NCBI GenBank assembly: GCA_011032825.1
Contig: JAADJZ010000022.1
Coordinates: 434,001 to 498,000 of the forward strand
DNA: 64,000 nucleotides
Reading direction: 5' to 3'
From: Massariosphaeria phaeospora
Lineage: Eukaryota > Ascomycota > Dothideomycetes > Pleosporales
This document shows positions 11,565 to 24,250 of the stretch, in pieces; positions within the stretch are counted from its first letter, which is position 1, and the number at the start of each line of letters is the position of its first letter. The notes under the pieces are model-generated. The model made no database searches and was not told the DNA's origin. It saw only the letters and a program-made list of their open reading frames with translations. Made by a program: the position numbers and the translations under genes.

Positions 11565-12734
11565 ATGGAGCTCGATCAGAAGCATGAAGTTGTTTCTGAA
11601 GTCATCGGCCACAATGGACCCTTCGGACGGTTATCCGACGTCTACAGATCATTCCACGAGCGGCGAGAGGCATTGGGCCTGTCGAATCCCGGCACGGTAG
11701 AGAACATCGCAAAAGAGGTGCAGCGCGATGTCTTCCTGAACAACCTCAGCTTCTCCGGCCTGCGCGCCGAGCTCACCAAGGCCTTCAGCGTGGCGCCGCT
11801 CTTCCAGGTCTCGCACTCGCTGGCCATGGGGTCGCAGATGCAACCGCCATACTCGTACGGCGCTCTGTACGGATCATCCAAGGTGGGTTGAGCTGGTCCC
11901 GCACTGTATTGTTTGCTGACGTGTCTAGGTCTTCCTCCAAGGCAACCTCGATAATGACCTGCAGTTCTCCGGCCGCTTCAACTGGCGCTGGACGCAAGCG
12001 TTTGTCACCAAGACGTCGGTCCAGCTCACCTCGCAAGGCAACATGTTGTCGCTGGAGAACGACTACACCGGCTCAGACTTCTCCGCGTCATTGAAGGCTG
12101 TCAACCCGTCCGTACTCGATGGCGGTATAACCGGCATGGTAATGGGTAGCTATTTGCAGGCTGTGACCCCGCGCCTGTCGCTGGGTATCGACGCCTTCTG
12201 GACCCGCCCAGCGATGGCATATGCGCCTGAGCTCAACGTCTCGTACGCCGCACGGTACAAGGCCGCCAACTGGATGGCCTGCGGGCAGATTGTACCAGAC
12301 CGGGGTGTGCTAGAAGCTTCATACTGGCGGAGGCTGTCGGAGAAGGTGGAGACTGGTATCAACTGCAACCTCGCCTTTGCCGGCATCGGCCCCGGAGGTC
12401 CAATGGGAGCCATGCAGAAAGAGGGCAGCGTCACCATTGGTGCCAAGTACGATTTCCGCACTTCGTCGTTCAGGGCGCAAATCGACAACCAGGGCAAGGT
12501 GTCGTGTTTGCTGGAGAAGGTGATTGCGCCGCCGATCCGCGTCACTTTCTCGGGAGAGATCGATCACAAGCAGGTATGTCATCCGCACCGCACACGTTCG
12601 TTATGCAAAGCATCTAACAATTCCGTCAGAATGCCGCTAAGCTCGGCCTCGCTGTGTCGATAGAAGCTGCTGACTCTGAAGTAATGGAACAACAAGAGCA
12701 GGCCCCAGCCGACGCGGGTGCAATTCCATTCTAG
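11565..12734 (+). CDS. TOM40: Mitochondrial import receptor subunit TOM40
   Basis: Three exons (11565-11882, 11929-12573, 12630-12734) give 355 residues, close to the family's usual size. It forms the beta-barrel channel of the TOM complex in the outer mitochondrial membrane. Typical segments are [14 protein letters not shown] near the N-terminus, [66 protein letters not shown] and the C-terminal beta signal region ending [14 protein letters not shown]. The two short introns (46 and 56 nt) have consensus borders and keep phase. TOM22 lies tail to tail just downstream, so two core subunits of the same complex are neighbours. Confidence 0.96.
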
Positions 12735-13551
12735 ATCTGACTGACCACAAGTAGCGGTGACACTGTCGCCCCTGTATTCGACTCTAATGGCTCATACCTC
12801 TTCTCTTCGCTGTATTACCACCTTTATTGCAGCGGGCGTTGCGCCTCGTTTCCGAAAAGCGTCGGCTTTCTTTTTTCATCCCATGACATCGGGCGGTTGG
12901 GTAGGGCGCTACACGATTAGAAAGTCCCGTCTGCATCATTCCACGAAGTTTTCTGGACGACGTTTCGAAAAGGCGCATAGTTGAATGTAATGGAGCTATG
13001 TCTACGGCACACGACGGGAGCAGAGCAGAGCAGTTGTCGACATGTACCACGCACGGCTGGGAGTGTACGTATACTTGCATGGACAAAGAATTTCACTCCG
13101 CGTGTGGACATGCAATCGTTTGTGACGTGTCTATATGATCAATGCCTCGAGGGCCCTTGAATGCCAATCTACATTATCGGAGAGTCGAGAACCTATAATA
13201 CAAGTCGTGGGGTACGATTCCGTAGCTTCGTGTGCCTCTCCTATCACTGCTCTTCCCGTAACTGCCCGGTCTCCTCTCAATAATAACACAAGTGTGGAAT
13301 GTCGGCAGCCAGAAAGCCAAAATTTGCGCAAGATGGAACTTATAGAGCAGGTTGTGCGCCTTGTGGTTGGTCTAGTGCGCCACCGGGTGCGAGAAACTGT
13401 CCTAACCGTTAGCAAAAGTATTCCAATCGAACATCCTCCACATTTCAGCTCCTTTCCCACCACATTGAGAGCAACCCCGCTCTTCCGCGAAGAACTCCAG
13501 CCCCAATCAATCTAGCACCCCCCCAAGAAAAACAGCACGCAATCAACATAC
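12735..13551. other. Region between TOM40 and TOM22, includes the unresolved TOM22 3' end
   Basis: These are 3' UTR sequences of two convergent genes. A donor site (GTATGT on the minus strand, starting at 13551) shows that TOM22 has at least one more exon here. One possible continuation, reading FFAEERG... after an acceptor near 13490, ends at a stop near 13405, but its family match is weak. Confidence 0.4.
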
Positions 13552-14010
13552 CTCGCTCTGCGCCCGCTGCTGCATCATCTCAGCGCGCTCCTGCTCGATA
13601 ATCATCTGCTCCTCGCTGTACGCCAGCGCCCACGGCACGCCCAGCAGCAGCGCGCTCGTGCTGACCACCCACAGCGTCTTGCCGCCCATGACCAGTCCGG
13701 ACTTGAACCACGAGGTGGCCGTGCTGACTTTTGCGTTGAGCGAGCGCCGCGTTTGCGCGGGGATGATGTCTTGCAGGGCGGCGATGCGCTCGTAGAGGGT
13801 CTCGTCAGGCGTTACCGAGGCGATGGAGGAGGTGTCGGATTCTGTGCAATGTTGTGGTTAGCAGAGGGGGTTTGGAGGGGGCGGCTTAGAGGGAGTAGAG
13901 GTTGGGAGTCAGGGCGTACCGGAGTCATCGGTGTCCCAGTCGTCGTCGTCTTGGGGGCCTTCTTGCGGGCGGAGGAATTCCTCGTCCATGACTTCTTCGA
14001 GCTTGACCAT
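13552..14010 (-). CDS. TOM22: Mitochondrial import receptor subunit TOM22 (C-terminal exon unresolved)
   Basis: Exon 1 (14010-13920) encodes MVKLEEVMDEEFL followed by an acidic stretch (DDDDWDTDDS). Exon 2 (13841-13552) continues ESDTSSIASVTPDETLYERI, then ALQDIIPAQTRRSLNAKV, and one membrane span around KTLWVVSTSALLLGVPWALA. This is the normal layout of fungal TOM22: an acidic cytosolic presequence receptor domain, an amphipathic helix, and a single transmembrane helix with the C-terminus in the intermembrane space. The 78-nt intron splits a Glu codon. Exon 2 ends at a GTATGT donor in phase 0, so a short last exon must follow; its position is uncertain. The resolved part is 127 residues. Confidence 0.92.
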
Positions 14011-14313
14011 TTTGGCGGTGGGTTGAGAGGCGGGATGGGAGGGTTTAGGAGCGTCGGAGCGTCGGGGCGTAGTTCGAGGGTGCGATGGGAGGGATGATGG
14101 GGGTGTTGTGCTGGATATGGGAGCGATGTTGAATTGAACTTTCTGTGAGCTTGGGCCAGGTGGCTGACGATGCCGAGACGTGCTTAGTAAGTATGCGCTA
14201 GGCAGCAACGACCTCAGTGTTCCACCTCAACTCAGTTCTTAGACGACAATCCCACATCATTCTAGTTTATTGAGATTTGTCTCTGCTCCTGGTGGAAACG
14301 CGTAAAAAAAACC
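14011..14313. promoter_or_regulatory. Divergent promoter region, TOM22 / F-box-like gene
   Basis: About 300 bp between two divergent ATGs. No specific box was recognised. Confidence 0.35.
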
Positions 14314-15406
14314 ATGGACTCCACTTCAACTCAACCTTCCGCGCCGAGCTTGATGAGACTCCCGGTTGAGCTTCGACTCATGGTATACGAGCATCTGGAC
14401 AGCATCGACGAGGGCGGTAACTTCGACGTTTGCAGCCAACATGGGATGGATCTTGTCAACTTGGCCAGAAGTAGCCAGTTCTTTACTGCCGACATACAGA
14501 ACCTTCTTCAAGGCACGAGACTGCAGTTCTCGACCCCACTAGGACCGAATGTTACTGCAGGTATGTTTTACATGAACATTTGAGCGCACATTATGGTGAG
14601 TTTGCGCTAACCCACCTACAGACTCGGCATCTCAGGCTCACTTCGTGCGGAAGATGTACGGTAGTCATCCCCGGGCCATCTGCATAGACGTGCCACTCAT
14701 CGTCAGCTGCCCTGCCAAAGCATATGAAGAGCTCTACAGGGCCTGGAAGCTGCACTGGATTCATCCGGCCACCGAATTTTTCCGTCACGAACCCAGGGGA
14801 AAAGGCAAATTCTGCTGTTCACCCAGGCGTAGCAGTATGAAGCCGACCCTTATCAAGCCTCATGTTTTCTGCAGGTTTATGCCAGAGAAAATTGAGCGGG
14901 GACATTGGGGGCAGAGCCCTTGGCTCCATGTACCGTACCACCACATGTACATGTTCATGTGGTGGAGGTATTGTGGGCTAGCGTCATGTACCGACTTAAC
15001 TATCAACGTTGAGGGGCTACAGCACGTGGAAGAGTATCCTCAAACAACGATAGAACGAACCTCTCGGCTACTTCCGTTAGCAGCTCTACTTGCTTCCATC
15101 ATAGCTTTCAGCCCTCAAACCGAAGCAATTCGGATGGTAGGGCTCGGAACGTGCGACCATACTCTCAAGGACCTTTTGGTCACATCGGTTAACCAACGCG
15201 CCCTTGAAACGACGATGCTCTTTAGACAAGTGTTGCTATGGCCGTATCCGCAGCACCTCGACTTCTTTGAGGAGGTTGTCGAAGAGAGAATATTCTTTTA
15301 CGCTGATAGGGAGGGAATCAGATTGGGCGCGCCGGAAGACCCATTCGACTGGGAGAAACAGGTTAAAGAGGCAGAAACTGCGTATAAATGGGTGTTTGAG
15401 GCTTAG
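14314..15406 (+). CDS. F-box-like hypothetical protein
   Basis: Two exons (14314-14560, 14622-15406; 61-nt intron with GTATGT donor and ACAG acceptor) give 343 residues. Near the N-terminus it has LMRLPVELRLMVYEHL, the short F-box/2EXR-like helix motif seen in many lineage-expanded fungal proteins. Such proteins may link substrates to SCF ubiquitin ligases, but no partner can be inferred here. The rest shows no catalytic motif. It contains an aromatic patch (YHHMYMFMWWRY) and ends ETAYKWVFEA. Confidence 0.75.
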
Positions 15407-15718
15407 TGTGGCTTGAACAGAAGTTATTTCCCAGCGGTCCGTTCTTGAAATAATATGAGGATGGCTTGCCGAACGTATCGACATATCAACTGACGATCAC
15501 ATTTGGACAACTCGTCACAATTACAACAATAAGCTCGTTGGAATCTAGCTCGAGAGCCTTCTCGTTCGCTCCACGATATGAAAAATCTATGTACAAGTCG
15601 AATGGACAGTCCAACCCCGCCTACGCGCTTGCCAGTTCATTCACCAGCAGCCTCCCACGAAGTTTTTCCGTTGTCACCTTAGTTACCCATATCGAGATCC
15701 CAACCCCACCAACCGTAT

Positions 15719-16075
15719 CTACATACCGGCTTGTGCAAACGACAGCTCCAGATCCTTCTGAACGTCCTTTTCAACGGCCTCCAAGACCTCCATCCTGGTC
15801 CTCCCACGACACGTCGTATAAATCTGAAACTGCACGGGATCTCCAAGCCTCACTGCATGAACCCTGCCTTCAAACTGCTCGGTCGGCGACTTGACTGTAC
15901 GGCTGTCTTTCATGATGGTTATGTAGGCGTCGGTGCCGTAGAGATAGCGGATTTGGTCTGTGAGGGGGTGGCGTTAAAAGGTTGTCGCGCGGGAGGCATG
16001 AGGAAGGGTGGGGGAGGGAGAGGTACCTTTGAGGAAGCTGTACAGCACGAATTCTTCCAGTGATGGGGCGCTCAT
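15719..16075 (-). CDS. Small conserved-looking hypothetical protein
   Basis: Two exons (16075-16027 and 15957-15719; 69-nt intron with GTACCT donor and CACAG acceptor) give 95 residues. It starts MSAPSLEEFVLYSFLK and then reads DQIRYLYGTDAYITIMKDSR. There are no membrane segments or known catalytic motifs; it appears to be a small compact alpha/beta protein. The exon junction splits a codon cleanly (K/D), which supports it as a real gene. The function was not recognised. Confidence 0.6.
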
Positions 16076-17159
16076 GGTGTTGGGATGGATGAGATGACGG
16101 ATCTGGGCAGGCGGTCTGGCGAGGGTTATAACTGTAAGTCGTGGATTGTTTACAACAGTCTGAGCATGTCACGCGTGCGTCGTGATTGTCAAGCGGTCAA
16201 TCCTACAGCTCCCTCCATACTACTCTTTCGTCTTCCCCGGTAATGATTGGCATTATAGAGAAGCCACAGTGCCTTGCCGTGTTCACGGGAACAGCATCGA
16301 AAATTCCAACAGTGCCAAAATGAGTGTATTATCTTCGGGTTGCGAAAGGAGACGCCAGTGTCTTTTTCGAAGTTTAATTATATGTCGCATTCTGCGAACA
16401 AGAATAGGAAGCACAGAGCGTGACAATGTGTTCTTCGGGGCGCATAGCGTATCTTGGATGAAGGCAAGTTGGACGAGCACGCACGTATAGCTACCTAGTG
16501 TGCCAGTCCAGCCTGCCTACAGGTAGGTGAGTTCAGATGACTCAACTAGGCCTAAGAACTTGAGTGCATTGCCATCTCGAAACACGCTCACTTGGAAATG
16601 ACGGTTAGTTTCGAATACAGAGCTAGTAGCTACTGTGATTAGGGTTCATTTTGTGTTGAATCACTACTAGCTTCTATTGGACTTGGTCCGAAAGCATCGA
16701 ACAGGAGATGTCTACGCCTTCATTTTAGTGTGTTTATGGACACTAGGATGACGTCAAGCGCTTCCGCGAGTCTTTGCGTGAGCGGACGACATGTGTAACA
16801 CGGTCCTAGGCATACCTACACCAGGCGTGCAATCCAAATCGCCGATGAGTCCGTTCTCAGTTCCACAACACTACCACTTCCCCGACCCCGTACCACACTT
16901 CCATGCAAGCCCCTCCACCCGCTTCCCCTCTTTCCACCGCAACGGTCCGTCCAGATGCCCGCTTCGGCACCGAAACTGTCATCTTGTGCAAGTTTGCTTT
17001 GCCGAAAGCTGATATCCAAACGCCACTTGCTTGCAGCTAGCAAACAAATCGGGCGACCCGCATGACAGACTGACATATAGCAGCGGATGTTCGTCGTCGC
17101 CATGGCACGACGTCTTCTAGACAGTAAAGAAAGTCATTGCTCGCCTACACGTTTCTAAT
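16076..17159. other. Intergenic, 1.1 kb, nothing supported
   Basis: Only short frames are present and none has a convincing start plus splice support. It includes the promoter sides of the two flanking divergent small genes. Confidence 0.45.
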
Positions 17160-17598
17160 ATGCCGCCGCCGCCAGCGCCACCCGCGTCCAGCACGAGCGG
17201 CAAAAGTGTTGAGAGAGCGATGCTGGGAATGGGGAAGGACGGTTTGCCGGCTAGTCCGCGCAGCGAGGAGGAGAAGGAGGTTCAGCTGCTGGGTAGCATG
17301 ATAAGTAGTACGTGCCCGACTCTTTCTGTATCCCGCAGTCTGCTAACTGTTGCGACTAGATCTCTCGTGGATTCTGTTCCCGCCCAAGGAGCCGTACTGT
17401 ATGCTGGGCCGCCATCCCAAGCCTCCAGACGCATCGAGCCAGTTCTGCGCCTCGCTGTACAGCATGGGGAAGGGCGCGCTGAGGAACTTGGAACTGGGGC
17501 CCGAGTTTGGCGCGACGAAGTTGCAGGCTATGGCCAAGTTGTTGTATAGTGTGGAAGTGGAGATCGGGAAGCTGCAGCTGAAGGATGCCAGGAAGTGA
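17160..17598 (+). CDS. Small hypothetical protein
   Basis: Two exons (17160-17307, 17360-17598; 52-nt intron, donor GTACGT, acceptor CTAG, branch-like CTAAC) give 128 residues. A Pro/Ala/Ser-rich start (MPPPPAPPASSTSG) is followed by an acidic segment and then a folded-looking part with LSWILFPPKEPYCMLG and LQAMAKLLYSVEVEIGKLQ. No family was recognised. Confidence 0.6.
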
Positions 17599-18363
17599 CC
17601 ACGTTGGAGTTTGGTGTATGGCGTTGCGTTGCGTGGAGTGGTGTGGTTGCGTTTAGGTTGGGGTTCTGTTACTGTAGCTTCTATGTATGAATTGGTTCGT
17701 CTGATCAATCGCGAGCAGTCTCAGCCTGTTCTGGATTGATATGTATAGTCTGAATGTTAGTGATTATCGCACTGCTTCCTCTCTACCTTGCGCTTAGCGT
17801 ACGTTCTTCAATCACACTTTGGCTGGAAGAGTGCAGGTGGTTGGCGGATGAGGAGATCAGTATGTTTGCTCGATTATTCAAGGGCAATAGAGCATCTGGT
17901 GATGATGACCCATGGAACGCGAGAATGGCTACAGCGACAGAGGACGAGATGATGGGTGGAGGCACACGGGACACGGGGCGTAATGAAGAGATGGAAGTGG
18001 TGTCGGGGCGGAAGCATCCATCGTGGACGGGTTGCAGTACCGCGCCAAGGCCTCGCTTTCATCTCGTCGCTGCGTTCTCCATCAACTACATACTTCGTAC
18101 AACCTAAACACCCCGTATGCCCTCATCTCATCATCTCCTCAGCCATACAATGTTCTTGAACCCGGTTTTCGTTGTAAATTTAGACTATGAAAGGATCTCT
18201 ACGCGCTGCGCCTCTTTTACCGTACCGTAGCGCCGGTTTCGCGTCGAATCCTACGGGCGATCCGGCGAAATGACAACATCGAGTCTGTGCCGCGAATTTC
18301 TGCTCTCCTAACACACACTCCCCACTTCGGGATGCCTGAAGTGTTGTTTGATGCGCTCTTCCG
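17599..18363. other. Intergenic, 0.77 kb, nothing supported
   Basis: 3' UTR of the small protein and the presumed promoter of the membrane-protein gene. The frames present are short and have no family resemblance. Confidence 0.4.
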
Positions 18364-19993
18364 ATGAAAGGGACCACTCGATTCACGGCGCTGCGACCGC
18401 ACCCTGAGGACGACGCGGGAACGAGCATAGAGTTGCTCGACATGAAGCACCACCATTCCCGCCCAAACTCCCCATCGCGAACCGATTCGCAAAACTGGAA
18501 GCAAGATGATCCGAATCGCAAACTGACCTTCTGGCGAAAGTTTGAGACATTTCCTTGGCAGGTCTTTCTCGCGATATCCTGCTTACCTTTTGCGCTGGCA
18601 CCCCTCCTCGCGCTCGCGGGAGCGGCCGAGGAAGCATCTACAAGTTACATCCGCAAGCGCGAGTGTTATCCCAATGGCTCGTGGAAAGAGAGCAAGGGTG
18701 CGACGTGGCGGATCATGGATTCCTCGTACTTCTTCACGCCGAATTTGAGCTTTGGCGCTATGACGTTCACCCAGGCGAAGGTCATTGACATCGCTTGGGA
18801 TGTAATCGTTGGAAGGGGCGGTCAGCTTTTCCTGGCTTGGGTCAACTACCGTGTTTTCAATGAGTGGCTACTGTATCACATGGAGATGCACTTGACGAGT
18901 TACAAGATGTACAAGGCGGTGGCCTTCGAGACAACAAGCTTGGCGACGATGGGCGTGTTCGGAAAAGAATTCCTGGCATACGGAGAGCGAAGTCGGACGC
19001 GCTTTTTTCGATGGCTGGCTATGCTCTCCATGCTCATTGCCACATTCTATGTCCTCTCATTTCCGACACTCATGGCCGCTATGACGGGTTATATAACGAC
19101 ATACAAGGCATATGTGCAGGACTTCGATAACAATCTGATTGCCTGGGACAAGTTTTCCCCAGTTACTTGCATCGTGGAGGATGCCCACAGAATAGGATAC
19201 GAGAAGCCTCTCGTCGCCACCCGCAAAGACAAGGAACTGTCGTACGCAATATATGACTGTACGTAACTCTTTCTCCCCCATCTCCCCTGTGCTAATCTCC
19301 CTAGACATTGGCAATTACACTACTCGCGAAGAGTTTTCTCCATATACATACACAGACGGGTTTGGACCCCCGGAATCTATAGCCTGGATGTTCAAGGAGT
19401 ACCTTGGCCACGAACCAGTCACCTTCCAGCGCAACCAGTCCAGCGTCTTCAACTTTGAGGGGAAATCCCAGTCCCTTGACGCGCCCACGCTGAATATTAC
19501 CTTTTTGAATAACATCACTGTTCTCGACCGCCCCTCACTAGGCCTTTTCAAGTTCTTCTACGCCCACGAAGGCCGCCAAGGATCCATCTACAACACCTCG
19601 TACATCTTCACCAACGGCTCCTGCAAACCCGGCGAAATGTACCAATGGGGGTTTTCGTACATCTTCCTATTCATGGTGTCCATCTTCAATTTCGTGTGGT
19701 CTTGCATTGTGGTGTGCATGTGGATCGAAACGCGGCGCGGGAGCCGCATGTATAAGAGTGGGAGACGGCCCGGGTTGCTGAGGAGTATTCTGGATTTCTC
19801 GGCTGTGATGAGGGAGGAGATTGGCGAGGGGGAGGATAGGCTGCAGGAAGAGGAGTTGAGGAAGAGGCTGAGGGATAGTGGGGGGAGGTTGCTGGTTCCG
19901 AAGAGCGAGTTGAGGGTTGCGAGGACCGGAGGGGGAGATGCTGTGAGGAAGAGGAATTGGCGGCAGAATCTGACCCAGGGGAGTACTTTCTGA
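18364..19993 (+). CDS. Multipass membrane protein, fungal hypothetical
   Basis: Two exons (18364-19258, 19305-19993; 46-nt intron with GTACGT and CTAG) give 527 residues. The N-terminal ~60 residues are hydrophilic. Hydrophobic segments follow around VFLAISCLPFALAPLLALAG, GQLFLAWVNYRVF, WLAMLSMLIATFYVLSF with the adjacent ALMAAMTGYI-like stretch, and near the C-terminus YIFLFMVSIFNFVWSCIVVC. The large loop between the third and last spans has several N-x-S/T sites (NYTT, NQSS, NITF, NTSY, NGSC), so it probably faces outward. The tail is cytosolic and basic/acidic. The function was not recognised; the layout is common among Dothideomycete and Sordariomycete hypothetical membrane proteins. Confidence 0.78.
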
Positions 19994-21128
19994 TCGGACT
20001 AATGCTAGCATCGTAGTCTTGGTCTGGTTACTATCACTTCTCCGCCTGATCCATCACCCACATATAGCGTTCCAGTCGCCTAGACTACAGACTTCTCAGC
20101 TCTCCAAGGCCGCCATCTTCATCCAACTGCCTAACACACCCCTAGTAGAACGCTTACGCTGTTGCTTTGTGTAGTACCCCCTCCATATAAATCAGCGCTG
20201 AGTCAAGCAAAAAGAAAACACCCTAAAGATCCAAAAACGCCTACTACCGCGATCCAAACCCGCGACCGACCTGCAAAAAGGAACCCCAGCAGGGAAACCT
20301 AGAGATTAATCAAATCAGCCAGCTAAACTATGCTCCTATAACCGAACCGAACTGAACTGCTTTGTCTTCGGATGAGGAATCCTAGGGAGATTTTAACGAT
20401 AGTGATTGCGAGGCATTGGAGATAGTATTGATTTGTCGTCTAGTATTTGATGTGTCAAGCAAGCTACGCCTACAAGGGGTTTCCATTAAAAGTAAACGTG
20501 TGGATGTTCGGCAAATTCATGAGACAATTCAGATAACAAGGTTAGAAGGGGAAGAATATAAACCGAAGAGGCTAAGCATATGAAGGACGAAGGAAAGTAT
20601 AACATCGCAAGGAAGGCGAGGCGATATACGTATGTAAATAGACGTACTGCAGCCAATGCGGGAATCTAAGCGCACAGTTAAGCTAAACAAGGACAAGAAA
20701 GTAAGGCGTGTCTACTGTCAATTGTTGCGTTAGATCTTAGGCAAGGGGTCCAGTTCGAAGTATTAATCACTTCAGACTCAAAGTTTGAGTTCTTGATGTC
20801 GAGTAAAGTAGTTAGCAACACAGCACTAGAGTTGACTGTACCTTCCGAGGTTACTAATATATCGGGATATTACCTAGCGCAGCAGACATAGACGCGTTTG
20901 TAAGGGTGATTGCTTTCCCTTGAGATTGCGTTGGAATATGTTATTACTGTCAGGAGGATGCGCGGGAACAACTCTAGCTCGACTGGCGATATATTTTGTC
21001 ACGGCTTGGACGGTTGGGGAGCAGCCGAACTGATGATATTCGTATCTGATTCGAAACATCCTCGGATTACCCCAGCAATGCCGTGCGTCCCTTCGTTACA
21101 TTCGTCATCAAGATTAGCTAGGTAACAT
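19994..21128. other. Intergenic, 1.1 kb between convergent genes
   Basis: AT-richer than its surroundings and without supported reading frames. Presumably 3' UTRs and spacer. Confidence 0.4.
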
Positions 21129-22482
21129 CTAGCAGTTGAGGTTGATCGCTGCTTTAAGTTAGCGGTATTCTAGTCGAATGAGTTAAGTTGAACATACCAT
21201 TCGCGTACAGCGCATACGAATCCGCATTCAGCAGAGCCTGCGACGCCGACAACCTCGTCGAAGCAGAGTACCCATAAGCAAAGTCATCAGTCCCCGGGCT
21301 GTACACGCCGGGGGCATGAGTCTCCTCGTGCAAAACAGTCGTGGCTTGGTCCTGGCCGTGGCAAGTGCTGGTCAGAGCGGGAAGCTCGTTGAAGAACAAC
21401 GGGCAATATGCGATGAAATTCTGCGAGGGAACCGTGTACGCAAGGACGTTGGAAGAACATCCACCATAGGGGTCGTTGCAGTTCGTCGTCGTTGCCCTGC
21501 CGGTGCCACTGCAGTCGGAGGCTACGGCTCGGAGGCGTGCGGCAACGGTGCTGCGGGTGCTGCTGGAGGTTGACTTGAAGTAGGTGTCGAGCTTCGTCCC
21601 GGCAGTCGCGGCTGAGGCGGCGGCATTGGCGAGACGGGCGCAGTTGGATAAGGCAGTTCTGACGGTGGAGAGTCGGGTTCCGGTACAGCTGGAGCCGACT
21701 ACGGTGCGTTTGGTAAGGGCTTGGTGAACGGTGGCAGCGACGGCGCCGTCGACGGCGAGGGTGAGCTTGTTGGATTCATAATCAAGAGTGCCAGCGAGCT
21801 CAGTAGAGCCTGCCTCTGCGAATGGAACTAGGCCTTTGGCGAAGACATCGAAGTCGCCGCCATCGTCTAGCGTATGGAGTGCGGCAGCTTCCACTGTGAT
21901 CTCCTTGGTTTCGCCAGCACCCAGAGCAACGAAGTCATCCATGCTCAGGCCGGAAGTCAGGATCTGGAGCTTGATACCCTCAAACGGAACCTGCGTACCT
22001 GGGAAGCTTGTTAGGATTCATTTGTACCTTGTCATTCAACGGCGAAGATATGCTCTTGGCTGGACGATAGTGACCAGGGTGACATTGAGGACGAGCCAAG
22101 CGACTGCATAATCGACCGAGACATTTGGTTGAATACAGACTGAGATGCGGACTGATGTAGGCGCCCCATAACATAAGGATCATTTTCATCATGGTACAGT
22201 TCCATGGCCTAGGTCGGAATGAGAACATAAGGGAAAAAACTCACTGCCACTCTTCGAGTACACCGTGACCTTCTCCACCGGGTTCACCTCGTCCAAGAAT
22301 GTACCCGTGCTCAAGAGATTTAGAGCGCTTTCTCCATTGTTGGTGACAGCGACCTTGACCTCAGAATTGCCAGACGCCGTGATCACAACACTTAGTGGTG
22401 TATCACGCTTGTGAGCATTGATAGCGGTCGCGCTAGCGTATGAAGCCAAAGCGGCCAGGGACAATTGAGTAAAGCCCTTCAT
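21129..22482 (-). CDS. Deuterolysin, secreted M35 zinc metalloprotease
   Basis: Three exons (22482-22245, 21998-21198, 21148-21129) give 352 residues. Signal peptide MKGFTQLSLAALASYASATA; a propeptide of about 150 residues; a KR site (LTKR/TVVGSS) releasing a mature enzyme of about 175 residues, the usual NpII size. Zinc ligands are in HEETH and the aspzincin GTDDFAYGY motif. Cysteines are placed as in the family, and the last tiny exon completes the normal ending ADSYALYANAINLNC. The 246-nt first intron is long for this window, but joining across it restores SGS/TQVPFEGIKL. The enzyme degrades basic proteins outside the cell. A propeptide-like gene lies divergently 1.8 kb away. Confidence 0.94.
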
Positions 22483-24250
22483 GATGAGACAGATCAACAG
22501 AAGTAAGGTAACGAGGGCTGGAAACTGCTGACAGGGTTGCCGAGTACACGAATAGAGCTTTGTCGATCAGAAGATGATGGGCTGCATCCGGTGAGGTGAA
22601 TACGTGACTTTATACCTAGTGGATATTCCTCTATCAAGAGCTGCGTATGTGGCGAGTATCCGCCACCGTTGCACACTGCTGTGATGGATAAACCAAATGG
22701 AGCAGATCCATTCTGGGCAGGTAGGACGTTTGGTTGCTTAAACCTGGAAGTTTCCAAATGATCAGGCCCTCCGGTGTGGGGTGTTGCTGCGGACGGTCCA
22801 AAAGGCACGGGAGAAGTGTTGAAACGCGAATATTGATTGGAGGATTTACTACAGACAAGGCTGTACCTGGTGCTCGTTGCGGCATGCAAGCATGAAGCGG
22901 GAAGTCCTGGGGTCCACCAGATGGCTGCTAGATGATAAGAGCGGAGGATGTAAGGCACCCATGCAGTACCATGGCTACTAACAATATGTATGGTGCACCA
23001 GCAGTCGTCGATCTCTCCGGTATAGATTAAGGACTTCAAAAACCCTTGGCATGCCTCGGTCTTCATGGGCTCAGGTGCTCTGATTGGCAGTGGTAGGCCT
23101 TGATTGCAGTGCCAGCAGATGGACCAGGGAGGCCGTTTCACAAGGATGTATTCTCGCCATCGAATTCCTCACAGCCATCGTAAAGTCTAGCGTGGCAAAG
23201 GGCATTCCCAGGTTCTTGATATGGAAAAGACGCTTCTTGGATATAACCGGTCACCACGGCGCTGAATCTTCCAGTCTGCTCGTCGTCATTGAGATGGTAG
23301 TTACCTGGGTGACATGATCTCGTGACCGGAATGCCCCCTCTTCATTGCTTGGATGCACAGGGCCTTATCTCCTATATTGCGGAGTTGCAGGGTCTAGTCG
23401 ACCGATATGGAAATCAAGCAGGGCATATGCGTGGTGAGGAGCTGCACGGTGCCTGTAAGGTAATCTTCTGCACGATTCGAAGGCTCATGAGATGGTACCT
23501 AGAGCTGTTCTGAGACTGAGCAAGGCGGATGCGGCGTTGAAAGAAGGTTTGTCGGAGGAATCGTGGCGATGAACGAGCTACGGATGTAAGCTGGCAGCTA
23601 GCCGCATCAGGACTAGTGGGGAATGACGACAAGATCAAAGTGGGAACAACGGGGCTTGCTGTCACGACAACAATATACCCTTCTTGCCGCCCTGTTGACA
23701 AGTCTGAGCCTGTTTCATGCACCCTTCAGAGAGATGATCAGCATTCGCATACTGTCCTCTTCCCGTCGCTGTAATCTATCAATCTTAGCGCTCCATTAAC
23801 CCTCACCTGCCCAGGTGGTAAAGCTTTCTAACCGGAGCAAGACATCAGCCGAGGCAAGCGGAGAACCTCGTCGCCCAGCGCTTCTCGGATTGGATGACCT
23901 GGTCGGTATATGCCTTGGCATTGATGGGAAGGACATTTCGGCATCATTGGGCTACTCTGCGGCAATGACTCCATAACGAGCAGTTCAGCACAGTGGCGAC
24001 ATCCAGTTTTGTCACATCACCGTTAACTAGCAGTGACAGATATGAAGAGTAACTTTTACGAATAGTTCCTATCACCTACTTCGTTCTGCAGCCATCAACG
24101 AGCTAAAACCTCCTGCCTCTCTTGGACACCAGCTGCGCGAAGACCGGCCCAGACACGCACTTCCCCGCAACCACGACCACACTCTCTCGCCCCAGCTCTA
24201 ACACGCTTTGAATCTCTCCAAACCTCGCCCATCTCGCAGCACCAGCACCC
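22483..24250. promoter_or_regulatory. Divergent region, deuterolysin / propeptide-like gene, 1.77 kb
   Basis: It holds the promoters of both divergent genes. A 215-codon open frame on the minus strand (22494-23141) has no ATG at its start and no protein-like composition, so it was not called. No named regulatory site was recognised. Confidence 0.4.

Noticed and set aside
16791..17103. Possible gene in the gap before 17160
   Set aside because: Frames on both strands are short and lack ATG plus splice-consistent continuation.
22494..23141. 215-codon open frame on the minus strand upstream of the deuterolysin
   Set aside because: It starts at a GTG, not ATG, has no domain, and its composition is unlike a fungal protein. 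It lies in the region expected to hold the deuterolysin promoter.
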